A DNA stretch of 64,000 nt from Petaurus breviceps papuanus (lineage: Eukaryota > Chordata > Mammalia > Diprotodontia > Petauridae), in NCBI GenBank assembly GCA_028583685.1, contig JAMXIF010000077.1, positions 11,251,122-11,315,121 on the forward strand, read 5' to 3'. The notes beneath the pieces are model-generated. The model saw only the letters and a list, made by a program, of their open reading frames with translations. It searched no databases and was not told the origin of the DNA. Position numbers and translations under genes: made by a program. Position 1 is the first letter of the stretch. Every line of letters begins with the position of its first letter. Positions 45,137-56,275 of the stretch are shown here, one piece after another.

Positions 45137-45211
<75 letters not shown>

Positions 45212-45212
45212 T
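44925..45212. repeat. (GATA)n/(GATG)n compound microsatellite
   Basis: TATC-type units, then GATA runs with a central GATG block (about 45090-45138) and GATA again to 45212. It borders the tail end of a MAR1 SINE. The 97-codon frame at 45022-45315 is its translation. Confidence 0.95.
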
Positions 45213-45432
45213 GTTGCTGTTGAGTCACACTCCTAATAACCCTGGGGCTATACTGTTCATAGGATTTTCTTGGCAAAGATACCAGAGTGGTTTGCCATTT
45301 CCTTATCCAGCTCATTTTTCAGGTGAGGAAATTGAAACTTGTCCAGGGTCACACAGTTAGGATGTGTCTGAGGCTGGATTTCAACTCCTGAACTCTAGGT
45401 CCTCCTGACTCCAGGGCCAGCACTATCTACTG
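45213..45432 (-). mobile_element. MAR1-type SINE
   Basis: TGTTGCTGTTGAGTCACAC (tail), TTTTCTTGGCAAAGATACC, GTGGTTTGCCATTTCCTTA, GTCCAGGGTCACACAGTTAG and GGTCCTCCTGACTCCAGGG. Confidence 0.88.
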
Positions 45433-45436
45433 TGAA

Positions 45437-45437
45437 A

Positions 45438-45500
<63 letters not shown>
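45437..45500. repeat. (TCTG)n(TCTA)n microsatellite
   Basis: Three to four TCTG units, then about 11 TCTA units, right after the MAR1 head. Confidence 0.95.
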
Positions 45501-45501
<1 letters not shown>

Positions 45502-45804
45502 CTGGGCCTTGAGATTTAAATTCATTTAACATAAATGCTAAAAAGAGATATGTGAATCTGTAGTATAGCTGGAGATCACGTACTAATAAATAATATTTCT
45601 AACTCCAAAAAATGAATGAATAAGTAAGCAAATAAATAAGATGAAGATGTGTTCTCCATTTCTCTCATATCTGAGGCTGTGGTATCCTCCTACCTACATA
45701 TGCTCATTGCATTTCAATTCAAAGATGATGTCAGTACACAGAAATATTGAAAATAAAATACCACTGGAGTCATTTTGTTTTCTGTCTATGGTCGATTAAC
45801 TTTC

Positions 45805-45930
45805 CACTATCAATCAACAAACATTCATTAAGCAACTACTATGTTTCAGGTACTAGGCACTGGTAATGTAAAGATATGAATCAACCAGTCACTGCTTTTA
45901 AGTGCTTCTGTTTAAAGGAGAAGAAAATAT
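45805..45930 (-). repeat. L2 LINE 3' end
   Basis: ATCAACAAACATTCATTAAG, AGGTACTAGGCACTGGTAAT and AGTCACTGCTTTTAAGTGCT. Confidence 0.75.
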
Positions 45931-45939
45931 GTGCACAGA

Positions 45940-45943
45940 AAAA

Positions 45944-45980
<37 letters not shown>
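45940..45980. repeat. A run and (TA)n
   Basis: AAAAAAAAAAAAATATATAT continuing as a TA repeat to 45979. Confidence 0.9.
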
Positions 45981-45982
<2 letters not shown>

Positions 45983-46267
45983 ACACATATTTAAAATAAA
46001 TACAAGACAATTTTTGGAGACTTGGCCTTTTGACGTATCAGTCGTCTTCTGATTATCCCCTCACCCTTCACTACCACCCATATGGCACCATTGAGCCCTC
46101 CCTTGAAGCAAAGAAAGAGTATTTAACAAAACCAATTCAGAAAATGAACACATTTAGCAACATGGATAAATTCTACTAAATCAATCCCCCACTTTTCTAT
46201 TTAGTAAAAGGAAGGGTATTTCATAATCTTAGGCACAAAACTCCATTATAATAATTAAAGAGAGATT

Positions 46268-46558
46268 TTTTTTTTAAAGCAATCAGGGTTAAGTAACTCG
46301 CTCAAGGTTACACGGCCAGTTATTTCTGGATGTGGTGCTGAGTATCTGAGGCCGGGATTTGATCCAGGTCATCCCGACACTGGAGCTGGTGCTCTTACTC
46401 GGTGAGCCACCTGGCCACCCCTAAGCAATTGGGGTTAAGTAACTTGCTCAAGGTTACATGTCCAGGTGTTTCTGGGTGGGTGCTGAGTGTCTGAGCCCAG
46501 GATTCGATCTCCAGGTCTTCTCAACACTGGAGCCGGTGCTCTTACTCGCTGTGCTACC
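46268..46558 (-). mobile_element. Type B SINE dimer, one insertion
   Basis: Two head-to-tail SINE bodies (46268-46420 and 46421-46558 in plus coordinates) without an A tail between them. AAGAGAGATT occurs exactly at 46258-46267 and 46559-46568, flanking the pair and not each unit. The 46421-46558 unit, which is first on the minus strand, lacks a few head bases. Confidence 0.88.
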
Positions 46559-46569
46559 AAGAGAGATTG

Positions 46570-47270
46570 TTATTTCAAGTTGTTGCTTTATTTCACATTA
46601 CCATTGTCACTGCATGCATTATTCTTGGTCCTGTACTTCATTCTACATCTGTCCATAAGTCTTCCCTTGTATAAACCTGTTGATAATTTGTTTCATTGTA
46701 AATATTTCTAATTTTTCTCCATGTCATATATAAGAACATTATTTGGTACCGACCACCAAAGGGTTGGGATATTAACTTTTATCTATACTGTCTTCTCCAA
46801 ACAATAGCATATCTCTTTTTGAGTCTCTGTCTCTTTCCATATGTCTCTCTCTCCTCCTTCCTCCTATGACTCCCCCTTTCACATATGTATTTATGTGCAT
46901 ATATGATAAACATACATATATGTATACATACATATACATACACATATTTACAGTTGTCATTGACATTTTACAGGCCTCAAACCATTGTATAATCTCATCT
47001 CGATATTTTCATAGATTCCTGACACTCTTGAATGTTTCTCCTTATGCGTTATGTGGTCCTGTTTCTGACTTTTGTATGTATTAGAGAAAGAGCAAATAAG
47101 AGATTGAGAAAAGACATCAGATTCTATCAAATCTAAAACATTTTTGAAAAGGAATTGCCCTTATAATATCCCAAAGTAGTGATTTTATAGTTTTCCTTTG
47201 AAGACCTCTAGAAAGGGAAGAATGCAATACACTTTTTTTTGCAAACCTAGACCTAGTGTTATTTAGTATT
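46570..47270. other. Unassigned, with a TATG/CATA microsatellite
   Basis: 46880-46955 is CATATA/TATG-rich. The rest is not recognised. Confidence 0.45.
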
Positions 47271-47274
47271 TAAG

Positions 47275-47405
47275 CCCTATAGAGCTGGCTGAGGCACAGA
47301 AATGTTCATTGAATTTCCTTCACTTATATGCCAAATGAATGCCAAAGGTAGAATTTGAACTCCTCATCACTTTACTGTCAAAATTTAATACACCACACCC
47401 GACTA
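47275..47405 (-). repeat. CORE-SINE fragment
   Basis: GGCTGAGGCACAGAAATG, AGGTAGAATTTGAACTCC and AATACACCACACCCGACTAC. Confidence 0.5.
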
Positions 47406-47514
47406 CCATTTAATTTGTAACAGAACTAAAAGTAAAAATAAAATAGATGAATATGAAGAATACAATAAATTTGGGAAAAATTTAATGCATGTGAAAACTA
47501 TGACAATCAGAAGA

Positions 47515-47640
47515 AGATTCATTAAGGACCTACTGTGAGCCAATTACTATGCTAGGTGCTGGAGATAGAGACAGAATACAGTATAATTAAAGCACAGACA
47601 GAATTAACAGACCACACAATAATGTCAGCTATTTAAAAGT
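47515..47640 (-). repeat. L2 LINE 3' end fragment
   Basis: ATTCATTAAGGACCTACTGTG, AATTACTATGCTAGGTGCTG and AGAATACAGTATAATTAAAGC. Confidence 0.6.
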
Positions 47641-47694
47641 GGGAAAATGGCATTAATTGGACAAACACATAATCGAGAGAGTATTGAAAAAATC

Positions 47695-49330
47695 ATTCAT
47701 GTGGTTAACAAGATGGAGGGCTAGATCATTTCTCATATCCTCTCAGCATTTCAAATCTCTTCAATATGTTAATTATGCATAAGACATAAAACAATTTCAG
47801 CTGATGTAAGACACTAGGAATCCTAAGAAAGTAACAACCCCAAAAGATTAAAAATGGATAAGATGTAATCCCTAATTTTATCTCATCCACTCAGAGTCTC
47901 TCCTTCACAACAGGTTAACAAAGTCTAGGAAAGTTTCACAAATCCATGCAGGGGTTGGATCATACCTCCATGACCCTGCTCCCCAGAAAGCTGGAATTAT
48001 GTTCTTTGTGAGGTGACAAAGTGATGATGTTTTGTACTGGAATAATGTTTAGCAAAAGATTCGGGGCAGGACACCAACATGTGTCTCCACTAGAACTACA
48101 AAGTGGAAGTGGAATTAGGATCCAGGTGAGACCAGTTCTCTTCCCCTCAACCATCACTTGTGGCAGTGATGGAGGCTGTTGAAAATTGAATTCCCCAGTA
48201 TGGGAACACACTGAAACAGTTCTGAGATAGAGAAGTCACCATACAAATGGAATGCAGAAGAAACTCAGTTAATAGGTGGGGGGAAAAGAGGAAAAGGAAT
48301 GCAATTACAAAAGATCTTGAGGAATAAAATTCAGAGAAAGGCCTTTAATATAAGGCTATTATCTAGCAGGGAAGACATTAACAATCAAAGGAATATCACC
48401 TCCAGATAAGTTCTCTCTCTCTCTCTGTCTCTCTCTGTCTCTCTCTATATATATACACATACACAGAAAGATAGATACAAATATAGATATCTATATCTAT
48501 CTGTATTTCAAGACAAAGGACTATGATTCAATACAAGATGACACGAAGGACCTTGTAGATCCTCAAGAGAACACAGAACCATAACAAGATGTCCTCAAAT
48601 GGTAAAAAAAAAAGCAAGTTGAGGGGAAATAGAACTTTTGGTAGTCAAAATTGAAATGATCCCCAGAATAGAACAATTTGAAGCCACTGTGACAAATCTC
48701 ACCAGAGTTAAAAGAGAAGAAATGACTAGGAATGAAAATGTTCAGAAGAAAAGGATAATCTAGAAGAAGAGAGGCAGAAAGAGGTAACATTTTTTTAAAA
48801 AGCATTGATCTCCACATAAGCAAAACATATTGATGTTAGAAAAAAAATGCAGAGAAAAAATTTAAAGATGATATGTCTCTCAGAAGACACAACTTCACAA
48901 GGCAAAAAATGATACAAGATAATTGCCCAGGACTTCTGAACATATAAAACAAAATGTGAATCAAAAGAATCTACAGATCTCCTCTCAAAATTATTTTTAA
49001 ATGCCTGTTCCAAACTCCAATACAAATACTTTTAAAATGGAAAACAATACATTCTCCAAGGGATCACAAGAAAGACCTAATAATATAAAAGAAAGGAATG
49101 GAAGTAAATGGAAGAATGTGATTCAAAGGGGATAAAAGGACATTAAGATTTAACTTGTGGTGATCTGCCCTATAAATCTGAGCCTAAACAATTAATGGGG
49201 AAAAATCCAAAAAGATGGGCTAGAGAAACTGAGAGTTAGGAATAAGGAGAAAGAACATTCTATTGAAAAAAGAATGAGAGAGGAGTTGGAGTTTCCTGTT
49301 CAAGGAATGACAAATATGCCATTATAACTG
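47695..49330 (+). repeat. Probable L1/HAL1-type relic (5' region and ORF1-like)
   Basis: AACAAGATGGAGGGCTAGAT near the left end resembles the 5' end of marsupial L1/HAL1 elements, and ACAATTTCAGCTGATG, CCAGGACTTCTGAACATA and TCTACAGATCTCCTCTCAAA resemble blocks of their 5' UTR and ORF1. A CT/TA microsatellite (48411-48500) interrupts it. Similarity is by memory and weak in places; no long frame remains. Confidence 0.4.
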
Positions 49331-49469
49331 GATTATAGTGCCAGTGGAGGGAAGGGAGTTTTGTTTCTGTATTAACAATATTTTAGCAAAATTCTTGGTA
49401 TATAGGAGATGCTAAATAAAGGCTCTTTGAATGACAGATTCATAACAATTATGTACTAATCTACCTTTC

Positions 49470-50045
49470 CTAGCATTAGCCTATTCTACTTTTCTCTTCA
49501 CAGTTTGTGCTTAACCAAACTCAACAACTTGCTGTCTCCCTGATCCAATCTCCTTGTTCTTCCTTCTATGCCTTATGTTCATGTGGAATCCTTTATGATG
49601 GTTCCCAGCTCATGTTTCCTTTATCAGGAAACCTTACCTAGATGCCCAATTCGTGTTCTCTCCTATTGTGTTGCTGTGGAAATTTCAGTGGTTCTGGAGC
49701 CAAGACCCCAGGTTCAAATCATTCTTCTGAGTCTTACTACTGGTGTGGCCTTGGCCAAGACAATTAACTGACTCTGTTTCCCCATGTGTAAAAAAATCGA
49801 TTGGTCTAGATAGTCTCAGAGATTCCTCTGAACTTCACATCTAGGATGTCATGAATTCCCTATGTTGATTGATTTTCTACTACACACAGTGGGCCCATTT
49901 GCAGTTTAGTGGTGTAGATGTAGTACATTATAATAAGCTTCTTGAAGGGAAACTGTATCTTCATTAGAATTATATCACCACCAGTAAACATATCTCTATG
50001 AAATATAATAGTCATTTAGTAAATACCTATTGAATGAATGAATTG
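49470..50045 (+). repeat. L2 LINE fragments with a CORE-SINE between
   Basis: 49470-49680 (TTTATCAGGAAACCTTACCT) and 49915-50045 (TAATAAGCTTCTTGAAGGG, AATACCTATTGAATGAATGA) are L2-like; 49685-49850 (GGTGTGGCCTTGGCCAAGAC, GATTCCTCTGAACTTCACAT) is a CORE-SINE. Confidence 0.6.
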
Positions 50046-50094
50046 ATTGAGTATAGTTTGGTAAAATTCAAATTCATCACTAAAAAGTAAATTG

Positions 50095-50163
50095 TTTTTT
50101 TTTGTTGTCGTTGTTGCCTTTTGGAGGGCAATTGGGGTTAAGTGACTTGCCAAGGTTACATGG

Positions 50164-50213
<50 letters not shown>

Positions 50214-50294
50214 AGCCTCTGAGGCCGGATCCGAACACAGGTCCTCCTGATTCCAGGGCAGGCACTTTACTCACTGAGCCACGTAGCCACCCCT
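50095..50294 (-). mobile_element. Type A SINE with internal (GT)n
   Basis: GGGCAATTGGGGTTAAGTGA, a GT repeat at 50167-50211, then TTAAGCCTCTGAGGCCGGAT, GGTCCTCCTGATTCCAGGG and GAGCCACGTAGCCACCCC. On the SINE strand a CA repeat follows CTTAA, where other copies here read CTTAACACAAAA. Confidence 0.9.
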
Positions 50295-50299
50295 ATTAT

Positions 50300-51690
50300 C
50301 TGGTTTTCTATGTCTTTTATTTGGGAACTGTCACATTCAAGTCAATAATGTAATTCAGAATCCCATGATGAAATTGTTAAGATGGAAAATGGGACAGGGG
50401 GGAGATAGGTCATCAGGATCATAGTTCAGTTACATTTGACAGAAATAAGTGAATTTACAATGCTAGTGTCTAGATTCTAAGAGAAAATAAAGTTGCTTTT
50501 TGTCAGCACACACCATATCAAACAACATTTTTGTTTTTATTGATGATGACAATGGTTTAGTCATGATCAAATGACACTGTAGATTTCTGACAATCTCCAG
50601 TATACACTGGGTTTCCCTATCATTGCATAAAATGTGAAGGCTATGTAAGAAGGTAAGTGAGCTTTCCTGCCCTTTGAAATTAGCATGATCTATAAGCCCC
50701 CTCTTTATCTATGGAAATTCCTAAATGTATTGAATCTTGGGGATGGAGATGGCAATTAATCAAGGATCTTGTTTTGACTGAGAGAAGACCTCTTGTGATC
50801 AGTACTGAACTTTCAGAACAACTTCACAAGAGTTCCAAGTACTGGAAACTTCCTAGGGCCTAGGAATGTAGAAATGTGGGAAAGGAATTATTAGGTGAAC
50901 CAATTGATTTAACAACTTAAATCACAGAAATATGCATGGTTTTCTGTCATGACACAATGATGGTTGGCTTTACAGGGTTTCATAGGCATTGGATGACCAT
51001 TTAATCCTTTTATAATGAACTTGCCATTCTTCAATAATCTTTGATTAAACTGATGAACCTAATTACCCTGTCACTTGGTAGACTGTATCAGAGTATTTGG
51101 AACTGAAAAATTCATAACTGTTTAGGCAAGATTCTGTTTATTTTTGTCTTTCACAAGCTGACTCGCAGATGACAACTACATTGGTCCTACTTTCATATTG
51201 CATGTTATACTTAATAATGTCATCATTATGCAATTACAGAGAGACCGTATAAAACAAAACTCAGGGTAAAATTTCTTAAGGGAAATAGTTTTTTTGGTGA
51301 TTTAAATATAATCAGCAACTTTACAAAACCACAAGATTTGGTCTCTCTTTACAGGCTTGCAGTTGATTTTAAGGTCTCTGGTCATTAAGACAATTTAGGT
51401 ATAAAATTCACTGCATAAACATAACTAGTCATGGTCTCTCAAGAATTGGAATAGAAGGAGTACTAAGCTAATTTAAAAATCTAAACATTTTCCAGCATGA
51501 GTAATTATAACAGTAAAAGTGGTAACTGGGGGAATGAAATTGATGAATATAATCATTCATAAAACAACAATTATCAGATAAGCATAACCAGGTCATTCTC
51601 GTCCTATTCTAGTTCCTAATTTACTATTACTCCAGAAATCCTCAGAAAGAATAAATTAATTTCTTCATGACTAATTAGTACTAGTATTTG
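50300..51690. other. No recognised feature
   Basis: About 1.4 kb without a repeat I can name and without simple sequence. No exon is evident. Confidence 0.5.
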
Positions 51691-51699
51691 GAATCTGGT

Positions 51700-51750
51700 G
51701 TGCATGTGTGTGCATGCATGTGAGTGTGTGTGTGTGTGTGTGTGTGCATG
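51700..51750. repeat. (GT)n microsatellite
   Basis: TGCATGTGTGTGCATGCATG followed by GAGTGTGTGTGTGTGTG. Confidence 0.9.
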
Positions 51751-51934
51751 GACTTGATCTTTCCTGTCTTCCTGACACATTACAATTAATCTTCAAAATG
51801 TTACAATTAAGTCTAGTAGAATATACTGGCCTTTTGAAATTTACACATGACTACCATTAACTGGAATCCCATGAAATAAGGCCAAACCCTAACTGCCAGT
51901 TTTAAAAAGATATTTGAAAGAAAAATGAGGGATT

Positions 51935-51990
51935 TGAGCAAGGTGATCCTTAGGGCTCCATCTAACACAGATATTCTGTGATTTTATATG
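51935..51990 (+). repeat. CORE-SINE 3' scrap
   Basis: AAGGTGATCCTTAGGGCTCC and AGATATTCTGTGATTTTA. Confidence 0.5.
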
Positions 51991-51994
51991 CATT

Positions 51995-52860
51995 CTAATA
52001 TAAAAAGTATAAAGTATAACTCTAGAATGCTTTTTTATTTGCAAAGTAAGCTTAAAATCAATGGATTACATAGGATATAAATGTAAAGCAATAAATTGAG
52101 TTATATCATGTCTTCATATGTAATTTTTTTCTTACTCTAGTAACCATGGCTTCCTCCAGATTAAGAATTTTGTGCACTGTGAAATGATCCATGTCTCATG
52201 GGATGAAGAATGCAATTATCCACCATTCACCTTGACCTTTACATTTACCTGTGATGCCATGGGGAATTTGAGTAGTTATTAATAGAGAAATACCTAATGA
52301 TGAATATTTGTTGAGAGAACTATCAGGAAATAAATTGGACATCATTTCTCTGTAACTAAAATTTGTTTTTTTTACATATGTATATATATGCACACATACA
52401 TATATACACACATATGCATACACACATATATACACAGGCATGCATAAACATGTATAAGTATATAAGTATGTGTAGATGATGACATGTAGCTCCTGGATTT
52501 GTCTTGCAAAAGGTCTCATTGCCATTATTAGGGAGAGACTTTCTAGTCTACACACCCTACCAGTCAGGTGATTCTAAGGACTGAATCTCAGAAATTGGTA
52601 GCATATCTATTGTCTGGCAGGGATACTTCAAGTGACCAGAAGAGTGACATGGTCACTGGACATAAAAGAAACCCAGGATAGAGATCAATGAGGGAGTAGT
52701 AGAGACATGACATAATGTTCAAGGGCAGGTTCCATCACTGGACTGGATTCAGAAGGAAGCAAGCTTAGAGAATGTACGAGATGGTATCTGGTGAGTGAGT
52801 TGAGCTAGCGATTAGGTGAATGTTGCTGGGACCCTTCAAGAAACAGTGACGACACAACAG
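51995..52860. other. Unassigned, with TA/CATA microsatellite
   Basis: 52375-52470 is TATATA/CACATA-rich; nothing else recognised. Confidence 0.45.
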
Positions 52861-53170
52861 ATAGAGGGTTAGCATTGGTCAGGGAGATCTGGATTTAAGT
52901 CCTCTCTCAGAGACATACAGCCTGCATGATATTGGAAACGTTAAACATCTAAGCATTTCATGAATAAAGCTCCAGGCCTAGAGTCAGGAAGACCTGATTT
53001 TAAATTAGCCTCAGACACTAACTAACTGTGTGACCCTGGGCAAGTCACTTAAACCTCTTTGCCTCAGTTTCTCCATCTGTAAAATGAGCTCAAGAATGAA
53101 ATGACAAACCACTATAGTAACTTTGCCAAGAAAACCACAAATGGGGTAATGAAACACTGAACAACAGTGA
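52860..53170 (+). repeat. SINE fragment followed by MAR1-type SINE
   Basis: 52860-52950 is a SINE piece (GGGTTAGCATTGGTCAGGG). 52965-53170 is MAR1-type: TAGAGTCAGGAAGACCTGAT, TGTGACCCTGGGCAAGTCAC, GCCTCAGTTTCTCCATCTG, AGTAACTTTGCCAAGAAAAC and the RTE-like tail GAACAACAGTGATAAC. Confidence 0.85.
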
Positions 53171-53309
53171 TAACACCAAGGATATTTATTTCCTTGTGTG
53201 TTAAATCCAGTCCTAAAATCATAAAGAAAATGTTATGTAAAGTAACTTACATTGGGAAAAGTGCCAAGTCTATTTTTCCAGTTTTGCACAGACAAAATAT
53301 TACATTACT

Positions 53310-53390
53310 CATAAAAGTATATATACATATATATACACATGTATGTATTTTCTATGTATATATGTACACACATACACACATACACCATGT
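53310..53390. repeat. TATA/CACA microsatellite
   Basis: TATATACATATATATACACA then TACACACATACACACATAC. Confidence 0.9.
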
Positions 53391-53394
53391 GTAA

Positions 53395-53530
53395 GCCACT
53401 GTGCTAGACCCCAAGAATACAAATCTAAAACAAGACACATTCACTATCTTCAAGATGGGACATTGGAGGTGGCAAGCACTGGTACTTAGGGATTGATGTG
53501 ATGATTAAACAGATAAGCATAATATAATAC
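53395..53530 (-). repeat. L2 LINE 3' end fragment
   Basis: CACTGTGCTAGACCCCAAGA, ATACAAATCTAAAACAAG and ACATTCACTATCTTCAAG. Confidence 0.6.
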
Positions 53531-53564
53531 TATGATTCATGAGGTGCAAGAGTGAATCAGATAG

Positions 53565-53800
53565 AGTCACAGAATTTCAGAGTTGGAAGAGACCTCATAA
53601 GTTGTTTAGTCATAGAGTAATAGCTTTCAATTTATAACGGGCATTAAAAGTCATTGGATTCAACTGCCTCGTTTTAAATATGAGGAAACTAAGGTACAAG
53701 GAGATTAAGTTATGGTCACATAGCTGGTAGCTATGGGAATTAGGATTTTAATCTGGTTCTTCCTGAAATAAAGGCTAGAATCATATCTACTATATCATGC
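53565..53800 (-). repeat. CORE-SINE/L3-type fragments
   Basis: ATAGAGTCACAGAATTTCAG, AGAGTTGGAAGAGACCTCAT; then TATGAGGAAACTAAGGTACA, TATGGTCACATAGCTGG. Confidence 0.65.
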
Positions 53801-53989
53801 TGATTCATCAACATAGATACCGAATGAGCCGTCACTATCCAATACAGGACAAGGGTTATAAACAGACATCTTGTAGTCATCAAATAAGGAGAATGCCACT
53901 ACCTTTCAAAGTAACCCATTCTATTTTTGAACAGCTCTCGTGATTAGGAAGTATTTCTTATGTCAAGCCTGCATTTCTCTCTTTAGAAA

Positions 53990-54128
53990 TGCAACCCTCC
54001 AGTGTCGGGATGACCTGGATCAAATCTGGGCTCAGATACTCAGCACCACACCCAGAAATAACTGTCCCTGTAACCTTGAGCAAAAAAAGTCACTTAACCC
54101 CGATTGCTTTCAAAAAAAAAAAAAAAGA
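53990..54128 (+). mobile_element. Type B SINE, 5'-truncated
   Basis: Starts inside the body (CCAGTGTCGGGATGACCTGG), then ACACCCAGAAATAACTG, TAACCTTGAGCAA and a tail of 14 A. The tRNA-like head is missing. Confidence 0.85.
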
Positions 54129-54342
54129 ACTGCAAACCAGCATAACTAAACCTGAACTTTTGTGCAAACTAAATATATATATTTTCCCTTTTCCATGTGA
54201 CAGACTTTCACAGGAAAGTAGCTGTCATAACCCATTCCCTCAACATACCAAAACATTCCTAGCTCCAGAAATCAGTCTAGGACATAAACTCCAGACTATT
54301 CATCTTTATGAATATCTTCCTTTTTACACTCTCAGACACATT

Positions 54343-54556
54343 GTTGTTCAGTCATTCTAACATGTCTGACTCTTGGTGACTCTATAGATCATGAGGTTTT
54401 TTGCAAAGATAATGGAGTGGCTTGTCATTTTTTTCTCCAATGGATTAAGTGACTTGCCCAGGGTCACACAACTAGCAAGTGTCTGAAGCCAAATTTGAAC
54501 TCAGGTATTGCTAACTCCAGGTCCAACACTCTCTTCATTGAGTCACCTAGTTACCT
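54343..54556 (-). mobile_element. MAR1-type SINE
   Basis: GTTGTTCAGTCATTCTAACA (tail), GACTCTTGGTGACTCTATAG, AAGTGACTTGCCCAGGGTCA, GTCACCTAGTTACC. Target duplication CTCTCAGACACATT at 54329-54342 and after 54556. Confidence 0.9.
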
Positions 54557-54819
54557 CTCAGACACATTACTCAAATGTAATTTGAAAAGGATCTAATGCA
54601 TTCATTTGTGATAATTTGAAGAAAGAGGACAGTGATGGAGTGAGAGTTTTAGGGATAGCTGAGCTGAGCTTTTAATGAAGATGATGATTCCCGAGTTCAG
54701 AGTCAAACAGAAAATGAATTCTAGAATTGTAATTCAAAGGGCTTTCTCTATTCCTCTAAAAAATTCTTTAAAATATTCTAATTCATTTCTGTAAAATAAA
54801 TAGACATATAAACACATAC

Positions 54820-55060
54820 CTATAAACTGTAAACTCCCTGAGGTTAGGCATCTTTCCTTAACTAAACATTTTTATTTCATTTAATTGGAACGAACACTGT
54901 AAGTCATAGACCTTATGTTTGATCCTGCCTTTGCCACTCATCCTCTGTGATGGTGGATGAGTCACTTAACCTCCCCTGTCCTTAATTTCATAAGCTACAA
55001 AAATAAAGCAACTGGACAAAGCGATCTTCATCGTCCCCCCAACTCTAGAATTTTAATCCA
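54820..55060 (+). repeat. L2 scrap and CORE-SINE
   Basis: CTGTAAACTCCCTGAGGTTA (L2-like), then TGATGGTGGATGAGTCACTT, AACCTCCCCTGTCCTTAATT and CCCAACTCTAGAATTTTAAT (CORE-SINE). Confidence 0.6.
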
Positions 55061-55064
55061 ATAT

Positions 55065-55835
55065 AAGCACTGCTCTCCCTAGCAGCTACTTCGTCAACAT
55101 TTGCTGAATGAATCTGAGTATATTTCAATAAAGGTAAAAGCAGCAATTGACCTAAGTCAATGGAATGGTTAATCGTTTGCTTCCTTGAAAGGTCTGCTGA
55201 TCTGAGTTTCCAAACAATGATTCTATTATGGAAATATTTCCTTTAAGAGTAATCTCTTTTCCAAGAGCCAAAGCATTTTGTGTATCTGATTCTCATGATT
55301 GATTAAAGCAGGGAGCATTCGGTAGCTTCTTCACATTTTCAATTCAGCTCATTTTATTGCAAGGATTAAACAAAAATACCTGCAAGTTGAATTTGATGAT
55401 AATAGAAGAAAGAAAGGAAGGGTATTTTCGTTTCCTCTCTGGTAGACAATCTTCATTTTGTTTTTTAAGGGGACAAAACATCCAAAAACATAGTTCGCTT
55501 CATTGACTCATTTAATTTCCATTCTATATTCTCTAGTGTCTGTGCAAATATGAGTCACGTAGCCAACTGTTCCCTAGGACATACAAGTGAGAAAATCTTT
55601 GTTCTTAGAATGGAAAGAACATTGAAAGGTACATCAGTTTCTGAGTGAGCTAAACATAACCACTTGCTAGATGTTCTTGAGACATTTTATAAACAGTCTG
55701 TTCTATTAACAAGAGGAGTGCATTCAGATACAGTAGACTGGGGTTCAAGGACCAACTCTATCATTTAAATAGCTGTGTAAGTTTGGAAAGGGAGGTTAAC
55801 AAAATAATTACAGATAAGAGAGAGCTTAGCAATTA
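55065..55835. other. No recognised repeat; two AP-1-like sites
   Basis: Repeat-poor. TGACTCA at 55504-55510 and TGAGTCA at 55551-55557 match the AP-1 consensus within 54 bp; the second is followed by CGT, making TGAGTCACGT. Confidence 0.4.
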
Positions 55836-55837
55836 AA

Positions 55838-55862
55838 TTCAAGAAACATTTATTAAGCCCTT
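55838..55862 (-). repeat. L2 3' end scrap
   Basis: AGAAACATTTATTAAGCCC, directly followed by the CT tract. Confidence 0.5.
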
Positions 55863-56275
55863 TTCCATTCTTTCCTCTTTTCCTTCCATCTCTCTTTCCT
55901 TCCCACTTCCCTGATTCTCTCCTCTCCTCTTTGTTTTCTCCCCTCCTTTCCTCCCTTTTTTTATCTCTCTCCCTCTTTCCCTCTCTTCCTTCCTACCTCC
56001 ATCCCTTCCTTTATTTCCTTTTTTCTCTTCCACTTTTCCTCTCTCCCTTCCTTCCTCCCTCTCTCCCTTCCTTCTTCCCTCCCTCCCTCTTTCTTTCCTT
56101 CCTTCCTTCCTTCCTTCCTTCCTTCCTTCCTTCCTTTCTTTCTTCCTTCCTCCCTCCCTCCTTTCCTTCCTTCCTTCCTTCCTTCCTTCCTTCCTTCCTT
56201 CCTCCCTTCCTTCCTTCCTTCCTTCTTTCCTTCCTTCTTTCCTTCACTCCTTCTTTCCTCCCTCCCTCCCTCTAT
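55862..56275. repeat. Polypyrimidine (CCTT)n tract, about 410 bp
   Basis: Almost pure C and T on the plus strand, with CCTT units dominating 56090-56245. The long frames on both strands (for example 55931-56431) are translations of it. Confidence 0.95.

Noticed and set aside
45022-45315. 97-codon frame with YLSI repeats, minus strand
   Set aside because: Translation of the GATA/GATG microsatellite; the GATA array was also considered as a regulatory cluster but is simply a tandem repeat.
44925-45500. CRISPR-like spaced repeats
   Set aside because: The repeats are contiguous 4-bp units without unique spacers, and the genome is mammalian.
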